From contig NZ_NQWI01000036.1 of NCBI RefSeq assembly GCF_002532535.1, forward strand, positions 10,693 through 43,094: a stretch of 32,402 nucleotides of DNA, read 5' to 3'. Of the stretch, positions 7,535 to 17,031 are shown piece by piece. A program made the translations under genes and the position numbers. Origin of the DNA: Candidatus Viridilinea mediisalina (GTDB taxonomy: Bacteria; Chloroflexota; Chloroflexia; Chloroflexales; Chloroflexaceae). The notes below the pieces were generated by a model. It had not been told where the DNA came from. It made no database searches and saw only the letters and a program-made list of their open reading frames with translations. Position 1 is the stretch's first letter. Each line of letters opens with the position of its first letter.

Positions 7535-7606
7535 GTTTACGTTGATCCTTATGCCCTGTCAAGTAGAGAGTTGTTGGCCGAAGGATTTGCTGATGAGGAC
7601 AGAGAG

Positions 7607-7765
7607 AATTTGAACCACAGAGGCACCGAGAACACAGAGGGTTTGAGGTTAGGAGGAGAGGAGAGTTACCGAGTTATGCCATTTACGATTGCAGATTGCC
7701 GATTGCCAAACACGGTGTTCCAATGGGCTTTAGCGTTCTTGATAATGCGGCATGTTCAAGGGTAA
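7607..7765 (-). repeat. Composite dispersed repeat, modules E1 and E2
   Basis: On the minus strand this reads as module E1 (7667-7765, matching 3230-3333) followed directly by module E2 (7607-7672, matching 1-66). It fills most of the actB-actE gap. Here the D-type motif is inverted relative to the operon, unlike the other D copies. No gene is visible in 7535-7891. Confidence 0.85.
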
Positions 7766-7803
7766 GAAGTACAAATAATTGTGATAGCGATTACCTCACA
7801 TCC

Positions 7804-7894
7804 TCTCTGTGCCCTCTGTGCCTCTGTGGTTCAAATTCTCTGTGCCCTCTGTGCCTCTGTGGTTCAAATTCTCTGTATCCTCTATGTCCTCCTA
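7804..7894. repeat. Tandem D-family repeat after actB
   Basis: Two identical 33-base units (7804-7836 and 7837-7869) begin with TCTCTGTGCCCTCTGTGCC. A third degenerate unit runs into the actB stop codon at 7892-7894. On the transcribed strand the repeat begins at or just after the stop. Confidence 0.85.
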
Positions 7895-10800
7895 GCCGCC
7901 ATCAGCCAAGTCGGGGTTGGGGTTGCGTACCCGCGCCAAGTAGGTGGTACGGGGCCGGGTGTTCAGCATCCCCAAGACACTGTAGTTGTGCGGTTCGGCT
8001 TTGCGTTTGGTTACGAGCGCATCAGGGTTGTTGATGTCGCCAAAGGTGATCGCTTGGGTCGGGCAGGCTTGGGCGCATGCCGAGATCACTTCGCCATCGG
8101 TAATGGGCCGGTCGCCTTCGACACGCGCTCTGATGCGGCCATCCGCGATGCGCTGGATGCAGAAGCTACACTTCTCCATGACCCCTAAATTGCGGACAGT
8201 CACTTCGGGGTTGCGTCCGAGGCGCAGACTTGGCGATGCGAGATCGGTATACTGGAAGAAGTTGAAGCGCCGCACTTTGTAGGGGCAGTTGTTCGAGCAG
8301 TATTTGGTGCCGACGCAGCGGTTGTAGATCATGTTGTTGAGCCCTTCGGCATCGTGTACCGTTGCGGCTACCGGGCAGACCAATTCGCAGGGGGCGCGCT
8401 CGCAGTGTTGGCAGAGCATCGGCTGCAAGTAGGTCTCTGGGTTGTCGAAGTCGTTGCCAGCGAAGTAGCGATCAATGCGGATCCAGTGCATTTCACGCCC
8501 CATTGCGACTTCACGCTTGCCCACAATGGGGATGTTGTTTTCGGCTTGACATGCAACGACACAGGCGTTGCAGCCCATACAGGCGGTCAGATCAATGCTC
8601 ATGCCCCACTGGTTGCCGATACTATAGTCGTAGCCGGGCAGGTAATCGCCTTCGCCGCCCGGCAAGAGACTCTGGTAACCGTCGGTGCCAGGGCCGGGGG
8701 TGTCTTTGCCATACTCTTCGCGGTAGACTTCGTGGGCAATATATTTGGGATCGGCCTTGAAGCGGTCAAATTCGCCCACGCGAATGAGCGAACGGCCTTC
8801 GAGTGTCCAGTGGTTTTGGGTACTGACAAGCTGGTAGCGGTCATTAGTGGCGGTCGCCGTTAGGCCAGCGGCAAACCAAGGGGCGCTACTGGTCCGCAGG
8901 CTATAGGCATTAAAGCCGGTACCCTCAGCCACCGGGCCAGCCACAGCGCCACGCCCATACCCCAAACTAAGGGTTACCGTATCCTCCGCGTGGCCCGGCA
9001 CAATCCAGATCGGCACGGTCAACGTGCGGCCCTCAAGGCTCAACTCAACCAAAGCGCCATTCTGGCGGATCAGTTGTTCCAAATTGCGCTGCGCGGTAAT
9101 ATTGTTGGCATCGGCGAGGCTCTCGGGATCAAAGGCGAGGCCCAAGAGACGAATGGCAGTACGGGGACTCACGAGCGCCGCATTATCCCAGGTGAGCTGG
9201 GTCACCGGCTTGGGCAATTCTTGCAGCCAGCCGTTGTTGCTATAGCGCCCATCGTAGACGCTGGCATCGGGGCGGAAGACCAACTCGAGGCCGGGGGGCG
9301 GCAGTTCGGGTGCCGCGAAGCTCAAATCGGGGCGCAGCGTGACCGGCAGGGACGGGAAATTGCTATTGGCCACCAGCCCTTGGTTGAGGCTCCCATTGAT
9401 AAAATCATCAAGTTCCGCACCACTCAACCCAGTCGCCTCGGCCCACACATCGCGCACCACATTGTAGGCCGGGCGCACACTCTGGCCCAGCATCAACGCG
9501 AGCAACTCGTGGGGGCTACGCCCGCCATAGAGCGGCTCAATCAGCGGCTGAACGATGGTCACACTCCCATCAAAGGCCCGCACATCGCCCCAACTCTCCA
9601 GCGAATGGCTCATCGGAATGAACCAATCAGCCAGAGCCGCCGTCTCATCGGCATAGGGGCCCAACACAAGCTTGAATTTGGCCTGTTGGAGTACCGTAGC
9701 AACATTGAGATCGGCGGGAGCGTTATAGGCCGGATTCGCATCAATGATCAGCAGCAACTCCACCTGATCACTGGCCAACTCTTGGGCCAATTGGCGCAGA
9801 GCGCTCGTCTGGTCGGCGGGATCGGCAACGACCGGGGTGGTATATGTGATGGTGCGACCAACGGCCCCAAGGGCGACATTGATCGCGTGGGCAAGGGCGT
9901 GTACCTGGGGCGGCTGGCTTTCACCCGCGATCACCAGGCCAGCGGAACCAGCCTGACGCAGATCGGCGGCAGCGGCGGCGACGAAAGCGGCAGCAGCGGG
10001 GGGCAGGCTCACCTCACCAGCGAGCCCCGGTAGCCCAAGGGTGCGGGCGAGGGCAAAGGCAACACTCGCCACCAGTGCGCCCTTCACCGGCAGACGATGG
10101 TCGGCCACAATCCCCGTATTGGACGTAGCCGGTTCAGCGACATAGAGCCGACTGACCGTTTGGGTCTCCTTGAGTACCCGGCGGCCAGCGATCCAATCAT
10201 AGGCATAGCGCACCCGGCCTGGCCCTTCGCTCAAGAAATCGGCATCAAGGGCCACAATCGTCTGTGCGCGTTCAAGGTGGTAGATCGGTTCGAGCGGCTC
10301 ACCAAAAGCCTCACGGGTACCGGCATAGGTATTGGAGCGACCAACGGGATCATACTGCACCCAACGGGCATTGGGCAACTCCTGCAAAAGCGCATCAATC
10401 TGGGCGATCAAACTGGGCGAGGTAACCGTTGGCGTGAGAATCCGCAAGCCTTGGCCCTCAAACGTGCGCTGGAATTGCATCACAGGCATAAAGGCAGCAA
10501 CAAACTGATCCCAGGTACTCAACCGACCGGCATTCAGGATCGTTTCGGGGCGAGCGGGATCATAGATCTGCAGAATCTCAGCCTGGGCAAAGAGATCGGT
10601 GGCCCCCATGCTGGCGGGATGAGCCGGATTACCCTCAACTTTAATTGGGCGGCCATCATAGCTCTTGACTGCAACCCCAAGCCCAAAGCCATCGCGGGTC
10701 ACTGCGGTCGCATAGAAATTAGGAATACCGGGGCGCTGATCGTGGGGTGCAAGGGCATAGGGTGCAACCTTTTCTTGGGGCTGGCGCAGCGCAAAGGTAC

Positions 10801-11044
10801 AGCCAGAGAGCCCAGCGAGGGCGAAAGAGGCCCCCATGAGCTTGAGGAAGGTGCGGCGGGAGACCGGATCATCCTTGAGTTCAGCGGCACCGGCGGGGAA
10901 TTCACGCTTCAGTAATTCATGAAAAGCTGGCGTATCGGCCAATTCATCCAACGAGCGCCAAAACTGCTTACCCCGAGCCGACTGAAGGCGCACACGAACA
11001 TCCTCAAGCTCACGCTCGTGGGGGTGGAGGGTAAGATCACTCAT
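7892..11044 (-). CDS. actB: Alternative complex III iron-sulfur subunit (molybdopterin-like and FeS domains fused)
   Basis: ActB is the large extracytoplasmic subunit of alternative complex III: a molybdopterin-oxidoreductase-like domain without cofactor, fused to a ferredoxin-like domain carrying one 3Fe-4S and three 4Fe-4S clusters. The protein is 1050 residues from the chosen ATG. A twin-arginine signal RRTFLKLMGASFALAGLSGC sits at 63-82. The FeS domain occupies about 810-1050, with cysteines at 822/825/828/832, 878/881/886/890, 910/916/920, 959/962 and 990/994. An upstream TTG at 11065 is also in frame, but neither start has a strong ribosome binding site. It is the first gene of the operon, 93 bases below a predicted transcription start. 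Confidence 0.95.
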   Translation of the reverse strand: MSDLTLHPHERELEDVRVRLQSARGKQFWRSLDELADTPAFHELLKREFPAGAAELKDDPVSRRTFLKLMGASFALAGLSGCTFALRQPQEKVAPYALAPHDQRPGIPNFYATAVTRDGFGLGVAVKSYDGRPIKVEGNPAHPASMGATDLFAQAEILQIYDPARPETILNAGRLSTWDQFVAAFMPVMQFQRTFEGQGLRILTPTVTSPSLIAQIDALLQELPNARWVQYDPVGRSNTYAGTREAFGEPLEPIYHLERAQTIVALDADFLSEGPGRVRYAYDWIAGRRVLKETQTVSRLYVAEPATSNTGIVADHRLPVKGALVASVAFALARTLGLPGLAGEVSLPPAAAAFVAAAAADLRQAGSAGLVIAGESQPPQVHALAHAINVALGAVGRTITYTTPVVADPADQTSALRQLAQELASDQVELLLIIDANPAYNAPADLNVATVLQQAKFKLVLGPYADETAALADWFIPMSHSLESWGDVRAFDGSVTIVQPLIEPLYGGRSPHELLALMLGQSVRPAYNVVRDVWAEATGLSGAELDDFINGSLNQGLVANSNFPSLPVTLRPDLSFAAPELPPPGLELVFRPDASVYDGRYSNNGWLQELPKPVTQLTWDNAALVSPRTAIRLLGLAFDPESLADANNITAQRNLEQLIRQNGALVELSLEGRTLTVPIWIVPGHAEDTVTLSLGYGRGAVAGPVAEGTGFNAYSLRTSSAPWFAAGLTATATNDRYQLVSTQNHWTLEGRSLIRVGEFDRFKADPKYIAHEVYREEYGKDTPGPGTDGYQSLLPGGEGDYLPGYDYSIGNQWGMSIDLTACMGCNACVVACQAENNIPIVGKREVAMGREMHWIRIDRYFAGNDFDNPETYLQPMLCQHCERAPCELVCPVAATVHDAEGLNNMIYNRCVGTKYCSNNCPYKVRRFNFFQYTDLASPSLRLGRNPEVTVRNLGVMEKCSFCIQRIADGRIRARVEGDRPITDGEVISACAQACPTQAITFGDINNPDALVTKRKAEPHNYSVLGMLNTRPRTTYLARVRNPNPDLADGG

Positions 11045-11143
11045 GGGCAGCGACCCAACTAGCAACCCATCGCCAGGGGCCAGACAGATTGCAACATCCC
11101 CGAAGCCAGTTTGTGAAAACTAGCACCAATATCTTTAGGGCCA

Positions 11144-11172
11144 ATTATAGCAGACAATCGGAGTGCTGTCAC
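11144..11172 (-). promoter_or_regulatory. Sigma70-type promoter of the ACIII-oxidase operon
   Basis: On the minus strand GTGACA (11167-11172) and TATAAT (11144-11149) are 17 bases apart. The bases before the -10 are TGC, which gives an extended -10 element. Predicted initiation is near 11137, leaving a leader of about 93 bases before the actB ATG. No other promoter this good was noticed in the cluster. Confidence 0.75.
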
Positions 11173-11175
11173 TAT

Positions 11176-11214
11176 GGGTAAATGATACCCACTGAGACTA
11201 AGGGGTATGCCCAA
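11176..11214. promoter_or_regulatory. Possible operator palindromes upstream of the act promoter
   Basis: An inverted repeat GGGTA-AATGA-TACCC (11176-11190) lies four bases upstream of the -35 box. A related GGGTATGCCC lies about 25 bases further (near 11203-11213). Their position suits an activator or repressor, but no regulator can be named. Confidence 0.35.
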
Positions 11215-11302
11215 GTGGTATAAGTTGTGGTTAGTAGGGATGTAGCCTCAAAGCAATTTACAACTGTAGCGCAACGCAATATCTGAAATAACACGAAATA
11301 AA

Positions 11303-11686
11303 TTAATCATATTTACTGATCAATTTTATAACCAGACGATGCACTTGAGTTCCTATCATTTTTGGCCAAACATCAGTATGATTGCTATCTAATTGTTGAG
11401 CATGTTCTATTGCTAGTTCAATAGCAGACACAAGTTTGTCAGTATTATAGTTCGCCTTATCATAATGGCCAAGCATGCGTTTAAGTTCATTCTCACACAA
11501 TTTAACTGATGACGGCAATGGTCTAGGCGGATAGGTCTGATGGAGAAGCAACCACAATTCAAAGGGAAGAGTTTTTATGATTATATTTTTACGAAAACTA
11601 TCTCCTCGAAAGATATTAAAAACGAAATTTCTTCTTGCAGACCACCGAATGTACCATACTGCACAATGCGCAGTTTGATCATGCAA
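11303..11686 (-). CDS. Hypothetical protein, AT-rich orphan ORF
   Basis: This possible 127-residue protein is of unknown function. It is basic, has no signal peptide or obvious membrane helix, and looks helical in its second half (residues 55-127). No family was recognised. The only in-frame start near its beginning is a TTG with a weak purine-rich stretch (GCGGAAAA) upstream; an in-frame TGA lies 15 bases before it. The DNA from about 11230 to 11720 is distinctly richer in A and T than its neighbours, which suggests acquired DNA or a decaying gene. An ATG seven codons upstream in another frame ends almost at once, so an old frameshift is possible. Confidence 0.4.
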   Translation of the reverse strand: MHDQTAHCAVWYIRWSARRNFVFNIFRGDSFRKNIIIKTLPFELWLLLHQTYPPRPLPSSVKLCENELKRMLGHYDKANYNTDKLVSAIELAIEHAQQLDSNHTDVWPKMIGTQVHRLVIKLISKYD

Positions 11687-11756
11687 GAGATTTTCCGCTC
11701 ATTTTTTTGGCCGATATGTTGTCTAAGGTGAGCTTGTCGCCACCGCAAGCCCTAGT

Positions 11757-12368
11757 TTAGCCAAAAAAGGCCGCTACTGCCACGGGTAGGTGCTGAATCG
11801 CCCGTGAGGGTAGCTGGGCTTGGCCGCGAAAGAGTCCCTGTGAACGGTAGCTACCCTGCTCCAGGATGAGCAGTTCGACCGTTTGGGTACTAGGGTCAAC
11901 CAGCCAATATTCGGGTACGCCAGCAGCCGCGTAGGCATCCTGCTTTTCGCGCCGGTCGTAGCCTGCGGTACTGGGTGAGACGATTTCGACCACGAGGTCG
12001 GGAGGGCCGATGATGCGGCTAGGGGTGATGCACCCTTCGTTGCTGCTGCTGATGACAAGAATGTCTGGTTGTACCACGGTGCCGGGGAAGAGTTCAACGT
12101 CGGTGGGGGCGCTGAAGACCTTGCCTAGCCCTACGAGTTGCACATGGAGGGTAAGGTAGGTGGCCAGGAGGTTGCTGACGCTCTGATGGCTAGTGCTTGG
12201 TGCTGGGGTCATATAGAGTACCCCGCTAATCAACTCATAGCGCACCCCCTCTGCCTGGATCAATGCATAGTCGGCATAGGTCCATTGCCCCTGAGGCGGA
12301 CCAGGAATCTGGTCGGCAGGACTAGTAGCAGGGAGGATGTCGCTGATGAGCATAGCAGGGTATATCAT
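11757..12368 (-). CDS. Uma2 family (DUF820) PD-(D/E)XK nuclease-like protein
   Basis: This 203-residue protein of the Uma2/DUF820 family is a restriction-endonuclease-like fold expanded in cyanobacteria and Chloroflexota, usually with unknown substrate. Family landmarks are visible: YELISGVLYMTPAPS (about 44-58), QPDILVIS with Asp102, PDLVVEIVSPST with Glu128, and REKQDAYAAAGVPEYWLVDP with Lys142. Asp102, Glu128 and Lys142 are the expected active-site triad. The start ATG lacks a clear ribosome binding site, and a second ATG five codons on is possible. There is no partner gene beside it. Confidence 0.88.
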   Translation of the reverse strand: MIYPAMLISDILPATSPADQIPGPPQGQWTYADYALIQAEGVRYELISGVLYMTPAPSTSHQSVSNLLATYLTLHVQLVGLGKVFSAPTDVELFPGTVVQPDILVISSSNEGCITPSRIIGPPDLVVEIVSPSTAGYDRREKQDAYAAAGVPEYWLVDPSTQTVELLILEQGSYRSQGLFRGQAQLPSRAIQHLPVAVAAFFG

Positions 12369-12453
12369 TTCAGATGGTAGATTTCAGATTGCCGAATATG
12401 GCCTCCCAAGAGGCTGGCTGCTAACCCAAGGCTTTTTCACGCTAATCCCTCAT

Positions 12454-12527
12454 GGGTGTTGCGGTGGCGCGGTGGCTGAGCCCTGAGCTTGTCGAAGGGT
12501 CGAAGCCACCGCGCCACCGCAACACCC
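12454..12527. repeat. Long inverted repeat after transketolase (family C)
   Basis: Perfect 24-base arms (12454-12477 and 12504-12527) enclose 26 bases that contain CTGAGCTTGTCGAAGGG. It starts 12 bases after the tkt stop codon and would form a very strong RNA hairpin. The flank AACCCAAGGCTTTTTCACGC is shared with the 0.5 kb copy. It has no T tract, so it is probably not a simple intrinsic terminator. Confidence 0.8.
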
Positions 12528-12538
12528 AAGCGCAATTC

Positions 12539-14569
12539 CTACGCAAGTACACGCAAGGCCGCAGCAACCACCGCTTCGGCGGTGATGCCCATGCGTGCAA
12601 AGATTTCGGTGTGGGGTGCAGAGGCTCCAAAGCGATCTACGCCAACAATGGTACCCTGCATGCCAACGTAGCGCTCCCAGCCGAGGCTGCGTCCGGCTTC
12701 GACGGCAACGCGGGCGCTGAGGTTTGCTGGCAATACGGACTCGCGGTAGGCTGCGTCTTGTTCCTCGAAGCGTTCCCAGCAGGGCATGCTGACGACGCGT
12801 GCCGCAATGCCGCGCTCTTCGAGCATGAAGGCCGCATCAAGCGCGATGCTCAATTCGGAGCCAGTGGCGAGCAGGGCAATCTGGGGGTTGGCTACGTCAC
12901 GCAGCACGTAGGCGCCGCGCAGTGCGGCGCTGGCGGGGGCTAGGCCGGAGGCGGGGCTGCGATCCAGTGTGGGTACGCCCTGGCGTGTGAAGATGAGCGC
13001 CGTTGGGCCGTCGCGCCGCTCAAGGGCCATGCGCCAGCCCATCGCTGCCTCGTTGCCGTCGCCTGCGCGGAAGACGTAGAGGTTGGGGATGAGGCGCAAC
13101 GACATGACATGCTCAACTGGCTGGTGGGTTGGGCCATCTTCGCCTAGGCCGATGCTGTCGTGGGTAAAGACATAGACCACCTGGAGGCGCATGAGTGCCG
13201 CCATGCGAATGGCGGGGCGCATGTAGTCGCTGAAGACGAGGAAGGTGCCGCCGAAGGGAATAAAGCCGCCGTGCAGCGCCAGGCCATTCAGGATCGCGCC
13301 CATGGCGTGTTCGCGCACCCCAAAGCTGATGTTGCGGCCAACAAAGCTGTGGGCTTCAAGCAGGGTTGCACCGTTGATTAGGGTATTGTTGGAGCTGGAG
13401 AGATCTGCCGAGCCGCCAATCAGGCTGGGCACATGCTCGGCTAGGGTGTTGAGTGCCACCCCCGCCGAGACGCGGGTGCCTTTATCCTTGGGGTTGGGCG
13501 CAAACTCAGGCAGGATTGACCAATCTTGGGGAATGGCGCGTTCCTGCATCTGCTGCCACTGGGCGGCCAGTTCGGGATGGCTCGCACAGTAGCGCTCAAA
13601 CATGCGCGTCCACTCCTGCTGGCGCGTATTGCCCACCTCCACCGCGAGTTGCATGTGTTCATAGACCTCTTCGGGCACAAAGAACTCTGGCTCAAGCGGC
13701 CACCCCAGTGCCTGTTTGGTCAAGGCCGCCTCGGAAGCCCCCAGCGGTTCGCCGTGGCACTTGTTGGTGCCAGCCTTATTGGGGCTGCCGTGGCCAATCG
13801 TGGTACGGGCAATAATCAATGCGGGGCGCTCAGGATCATCTATTGCTTCAGCGAGCGCTTGGGCTACGGCGGCCATGTCGTGGCCGTCAACCTGTTGCAC
13901 GCGCCAAGCCGCAGCGCGGAAGCGTTGGGCCACGTTCTCGCTGAAGGTAATGTCGGTAGCGCCATCAATCGAGACGCTATTGGAATCGTAGAGGACGATC
14001 AGCTTGCCTAGGGCCAAATGGCCAGCCATACTGGCCGCCTCGTAGGCAATGCCCTCCATCAAATCACCATCTGAGCAGATTACATAGGTGTGGTGATCAA
14101 CCACAGGGAAGCCGGGACGGTTGAACTTCTCAGCGAGCCAACGCTCAGCCAGCGCCATACCGACCGCAGTCGCAATCCCTTGCCCCAGCGGCCCGGTCGT
14201 CATTTCAACCCCGGCGGTCTCGTGATACTCAGGATGGCCGGGGGTACGACTCCCCCACTGGCGGAAGTTCCGCAGATCATCGAGCGACAAGTCATAGCCG
14301 CTGAGGTGCAGCAGGGCATAGAGCAGCATAGAGGCATGGCCTGCCGAGAGTACAAAGCGATCACGGTTGATCCAATTGGGATCCTCGGGATTATGCTTCA
14401 GGAAGCGTGTCCAGAGGACATAGGCAGCATCAGCCGCACCCAACGGCATGCCGGGATGCCCACTATTGGCCCGCTGCACAGCATCAACTGCTAAAGCCCG
14501 GATCGCATTGGCACACATCCGGTCCAACTCGGTACTACTCACCTCTGCGGTGGTCATCGCATCACTCAT
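12539..14569 (-). CDS. tkt: Transketolase
   Basis: This 676-residue thiamine-diphosphate enzyme transfers two-carbon ketol units between sugar phosphates in the pentose phosphate or Calvin pathways. The N-terminal domain shows [14 protein letters not shown] (about 34-47), the phosphate-binding HGSPN region, and the ThDP motif SDGDLMEGI...YDSNSVS (166-200). The pyrimidine domain has [12 protein letters not shown] with the catalytic Glu, and the C-terminal domain carries [20 protein letters not shown]. The open frame extends upstream to 14734, but ATG 14569 is preceded by GAGGAG and gives the usual family length and N-terminus. It appears to be transcribed alone. Confidence 0.96.
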   Translation of the reverse strand: MSDAMTTAEVSSTELDRMCANAIRALAVDAVQRANSGHPGMPLGAADAAYVLWTRFLKHNPEDPNWINRDRFVLSAGHASMLLYALLHLSGYDLSLDDLRNFRQWGSRTPGHPEYHETAGVEMTTGPLGQGIATAVGMALAERWLAEKFNRPGFPVVDHHTYVICSDGDLMEGIAYEAASMAGHLALGKLIVLYDSNSVSIDGATDITFSENVAQRFRAAAWRVQQVDGHDMAAVAQALAEAIDDPERPALIIARTTIGHGSPNKAGTNKCHGEPLGASEAALTKQALGWPLEPEFFVPEEVYEHMQLAVEVGNTRQQEWTRMFERYCASHPELAAQWQQMQERAIPQDWSILPEFAPNPKDKGTRVSAGVALNTLAEHVPSLIGGSADLSSSNNTLINGATLLEAHSFVGRNISFGVREHAMGAILNGLALHGGFIPFGGTFLVFSDYMRPAIRMAALMRLQVVYVFTHDSIGLGEDGPTHQPVEHVMSLRLIPNLYVFRAGDGNEAAMGWRMALERRDGPTALIFTRQGVPTLDRSPASGLAPASAALRGAYVLRDVANPQIALLATGSELSIALDAAFMLEERGIAARVVSMPCWERFEEQDAAYRESVLPANLSARVAVEAGRSLGWERYVGMQGTIVGVDRFGASAPHTEIFARMGITAEAVVAAALRVLA

Positions 14570-14741
14570 CACTCGCTCCTCAGACTTGGCATGCGCGATA
14601 CGCACAACACTTGATGAACGGCGCACACGACGATTATAGCACCGCTGCGCTGCTTGATTGATTCTATTGTACGTATGGCGGGTACAGGGAAGGGGCTGTG
14701 CCCCGTAGACGCTACGTTTAGGGCGGTGCCCCATACCCTCT

Positions 14742-14814
14742 TTTTCGTTCGTGTTGGCGGCTTCGCCGCCAACACGAACGAAAATTCTTCGGAGGAGGCG
14801 CAGCCTCCCCCGAA
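14742..14814 (-). terminator. Double-hairpin element after the SWIM gene
   Basis: Following the SWIM stop on the minus strand, the first hairpin has 12-base arms at 14803-14814 and 14788-14799 with one mismatch. It is followed by GAATTTT and then a perfect 20-base hairpin with a three-base loop (14742-14784). The core GTTGGCGGC/GCCGCCAAC equals that of the element at 550-594, while the outer stem bases differ symmetrically. The first hairpin and T tract suit an intrinsic terminator for the snf2-SWIM pair. Confidence 0.6.
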
Positions 14815-14820
14815 CCCCCG

Positions 14821-17031
14821 CTATTCGTGTGCAAAGAGCCGTTCAAGGGTTGCGCGGCTCATGAGCAGGTAGAGTTCGTGTAGCTCCATTGTGGTGTCGG
14901 CGGGCGAGGGGCCGTAGCGCCGCAGCATGGTGGAGGCGACGGTGGGGGCGACGATGTGGGGCGTGATCTGCTCTAGCTCGGGGCCAATCTCATCGAACTG
15001 TTGCAGTTGTTCCTCTAAGCTTGGGACGCGCCCTTGAACTTCGTCAGCCGCTCCGTCGCTGTTGGCCGTATCTGCACGGCGGGCGCGCAAGGACTGGATG
15101 ATGCGCTCTTTGCCCCGCCCGCGTAGCGCGAAGATCAGGAAGGGATCACGATCAAGGTATTCGCCAAGTTGGTAGTAGACCGCCGCCGCATGCTTGCAGG
15201 GAGTGGCAAAATCGGGGCATGTACAGGAGGTCTGAAGGTCGTAGACGCTCTGGGGAAAGAGGGCGACCCCGGCACCACTGAAGATCTGCTCAATCTCGCG
15301 GGGCATCTCGTTGGCCAACAGCCGCGCTGTAAAGATAGCCTGATCGGCCATGGCGTCAATCGCCCGTTCCCACTGGGCATTACTCAGTGGGATGACCGAG
15401 ATGGTGACCTTGTAGGGTAGGGAGCGTGAACCTTGCACGCGGCCAACAATGCGCCCTTCGCTGATCTCGATGCTCAAGACCGAGCCGCCACGGGCATAGC
15501 CGCGCCCACGGCTGAGGCGGCTGCCCAGGCCGAAGCTTTCGAGGACACTGACCCAGCGTTGGGCCCACCACGATTCGCCAAATTCTCCCGGTTGACTGAA
15601 GAAGTGGTGGCTATCGGCAGCAGCCCGCGGGCGAAAGGCCGAGCGCGGGCGTGGGCGCAGCAGCGTGCGTGACTCATGAGCTTCAAAGGCAGCCCCGTGC
15701 TGTTCGCCACCCAGCAGTTGCTGATCGGGCTTTTTGCTGCGCCGTCGTCGCCGCCGTACCCGTCGGCGTTTGGGCTCGTAGCCATCCCCATCAAGCCCAT
15801 GCGGTTCATCGTGAGGCTCTTCATGCGCAGAGGGCGTAGCTTCCGTAGCGGCTTGGTAGGTGCGCCCTGGGCCACGGCCACGGCGCGAGGGGCGGGGGGG
15901 ACGCTCGCCCGCTTCATTGGGTGGGGCATCTTCACTGCTGCGCTGGCGTTCTGCATGCTCATCTGGGGTACGCGCCTCATAGCGCGAACGGCGCGGGCGA
16001 CGGGGTGCCCCCTCATTGGGCTTATAGCTACGCTGCTCCCGCTCGCCCGACGGCCCCTCGGTGCCATCGGCGGGGTTGCGTGGGGCATAGCGCGAGCGGC
16101 GCGGCGGGCGGGTGGAACCTTCATCAGCCTGGTAGCCGCGATAGCCCTGATCGTCTGAAGTGGCATCTGGATTGCGCGGGGCATAGCGTGAACGGCGCGA
16201 ACGACGGGACTGGTTCTCGCCTGATTCGTCGCGGCGCTGCGCTTCGGCATCAGGCGGTGTTTGTGTACGCGCCTCTGCGTTGCGAGGTTCGTAGCGCGAA
16301 CGGCGGGGGCGACGGGGGGCTTGCTCGTCGGGCGCATAGCTGCGGTAGGCTTCGTCGCGGCTCTGGGTTTCGGCCTGCGGCTCTGGCGCATAACGCGAGC
16401 GGCGGGGGCGACGGGGGGCTTGCTCGTCGGGCGCATAGCTGCGGTAGGCTTCGTCATGGCCTTGGGTTTCGTCCGGGTTGCGAGGTTCAGCGCGCGAGCG
16501 ACGCGGGCGACGGGGCGCATCCTCGTCGGGCGCATAGCTGCGGTAGGCTTCGTCGTGGCCTTGGGTTTCGTCCGGGTTGCGCGGTTCAGTGCGCGAACGA
16601 CGGGGGCGACGGGGTGCTTGCTCGTCGGGCGTATAGCCACGATACTCATCATCGGAGGCTTCGCGCAGACGCTTGCCCGTTGTGGGCCGCTCGTAGTCGC
16701 GGGCGGGATCGGTTGATTCGTGGTTGCGCGGACGCGCCTGCTTGCGCCCAGCAGGGCTCTTGGCGGCCCGTTGAGCATCGTGTTGTCCATTGCGTTGGGG
16801 CTTGGCTGAAGCGGTGCGGCGTTCAGCTTGAGCCTCAAGTTTGGCTTGGTCTTGCTCTGGTGACCGCCGCGGGCTGCGCGGACGGCGGCTACGCGAATTG
16901 CGTGATGATCCGTTGTTGGTGTACGGATCATCATCAGCATACACGGCAACCGTTTCTTCTTGTACCTGCATATCTTCAGTTTGGGTAGTGGCCTCATCAC
17001 GAGACCCTGAACGCCTTCGTGGTCGTCCCAT
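14821..17031 (-). CDS. SWIM zinc-finger protein with Arg/Tyr-rich repetitive N-terminus
   Basis: The protein has 736 residues. The C-terminal part (about 475-736) has a SWIM zinc finger, CxC-x6-CxH at Cys603, Cys605, Cys612 and His614, a fold that binds DNA or proteins and is often encoded beside SNF2 helicases. Residues 1-440 are low-complexity. From 129 to 352 there are about eight diverged units of [17 protein letters not shown]...[11 protein letters not shown], followed by a polybasic block [15 protein letters not shown] (421-435). Such a tail is probably disordered and could bind nucleic acid. Its start overlaps the snf2 stop (TAATG), so translation is coupled. The tail is much longer than in usual SWIM partners, which I recall as lacking it. 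Confidence 0.85.
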   Translation of the reverse strand: MGRPRRRSGSRDEATTQTEDMQVQEETVAVYADDDPYTNNGSSRNSRSRRPRSPRRSPEQDQAKLEAQAERRTASAKPQRNGQHDAQRAAKSPAGRKQARPRNHESTDPARDYERPTTGKRLREASDDEYRGYTPDEQAPRRPRRSRTEPRNPDETQGHDEAYRSYAPDEDAPRRPRRSRAEPRNPDETQGHDEAYRSYAPDEQAPRRPRRSRYAPEPQAETQSRDEAYRSYAPDEQAPRRPRRSRYEPRNAEARTQTPPDAEAQRRDESGENQSRRSRRSRYAPRNPDATSDDQGYRGYQADEGSTRPPRRSRYAPRNPADGTEGPSGEREQRSYKPNEGAPRRPRRSRYEARTPDEHAERQRSSEDAPPNEAGERPPRPSRRGRGPGRTYQAATEATPSAHEEPHDEPHGLDGDGYEPKRRRVRRRRRRSKKPDQQLLGGEQHGAAFEAHESRTLLRPRPRSAFRPRAAADSHHFFSQPGEFGESWWAQRWVSVLESFGLGSRLSRGRGYARGGSVLSIEISEGRIVGRVQGSRSLPYKVTISVIPLSNAQWERAIDAMADQAIFTARLLANEMPREIEQIFSGAGVALFPQSVYDLQTSCTCPDFATPCKHAAAVYYQLGEYLDRDPFLIFALRGRGKERIIQSLRARRADTANSDGAADEVQGRVPSLEEQLQQFDEIGPELEQITPHIVAPTVASTMLRRYGPSPADTTMELHELYLLMSRATLERLFAHE
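15976..16647. repeat. Coding tandem repeats in the SWIM gene
   Basis: The DNA encoding residues 129-352 consists of diverged GC-rich units of about 99 bases. The strongest conservation is at about 16300-16640, around segments such as GCGCATAGCTGCGGTAGGCT. The repeats keep several other frames open, which produces long false ORFs on both strands. Confidence 0.85.

Noticed and set aside
8990-10915. Two long plus-strand ORFs (347 and 272 codons)
   Set aside because: They are antisense to actB, which has full domain support; the products show no recognisable features.
14570-14734. N-terminal extension of transketolase
   Set aside because: Family proteins begin near the internal ATG at 14569, which has a GAGGAG site; the extension is basic and without features.
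15474-17000. 508-codon minus-strand ORF and a 355-codon plus-strand ORF
   Set aside because: They are other frames of the repetitive Arg-rich region of the SWIM gene; only the annotated frame contains the zinc finger.
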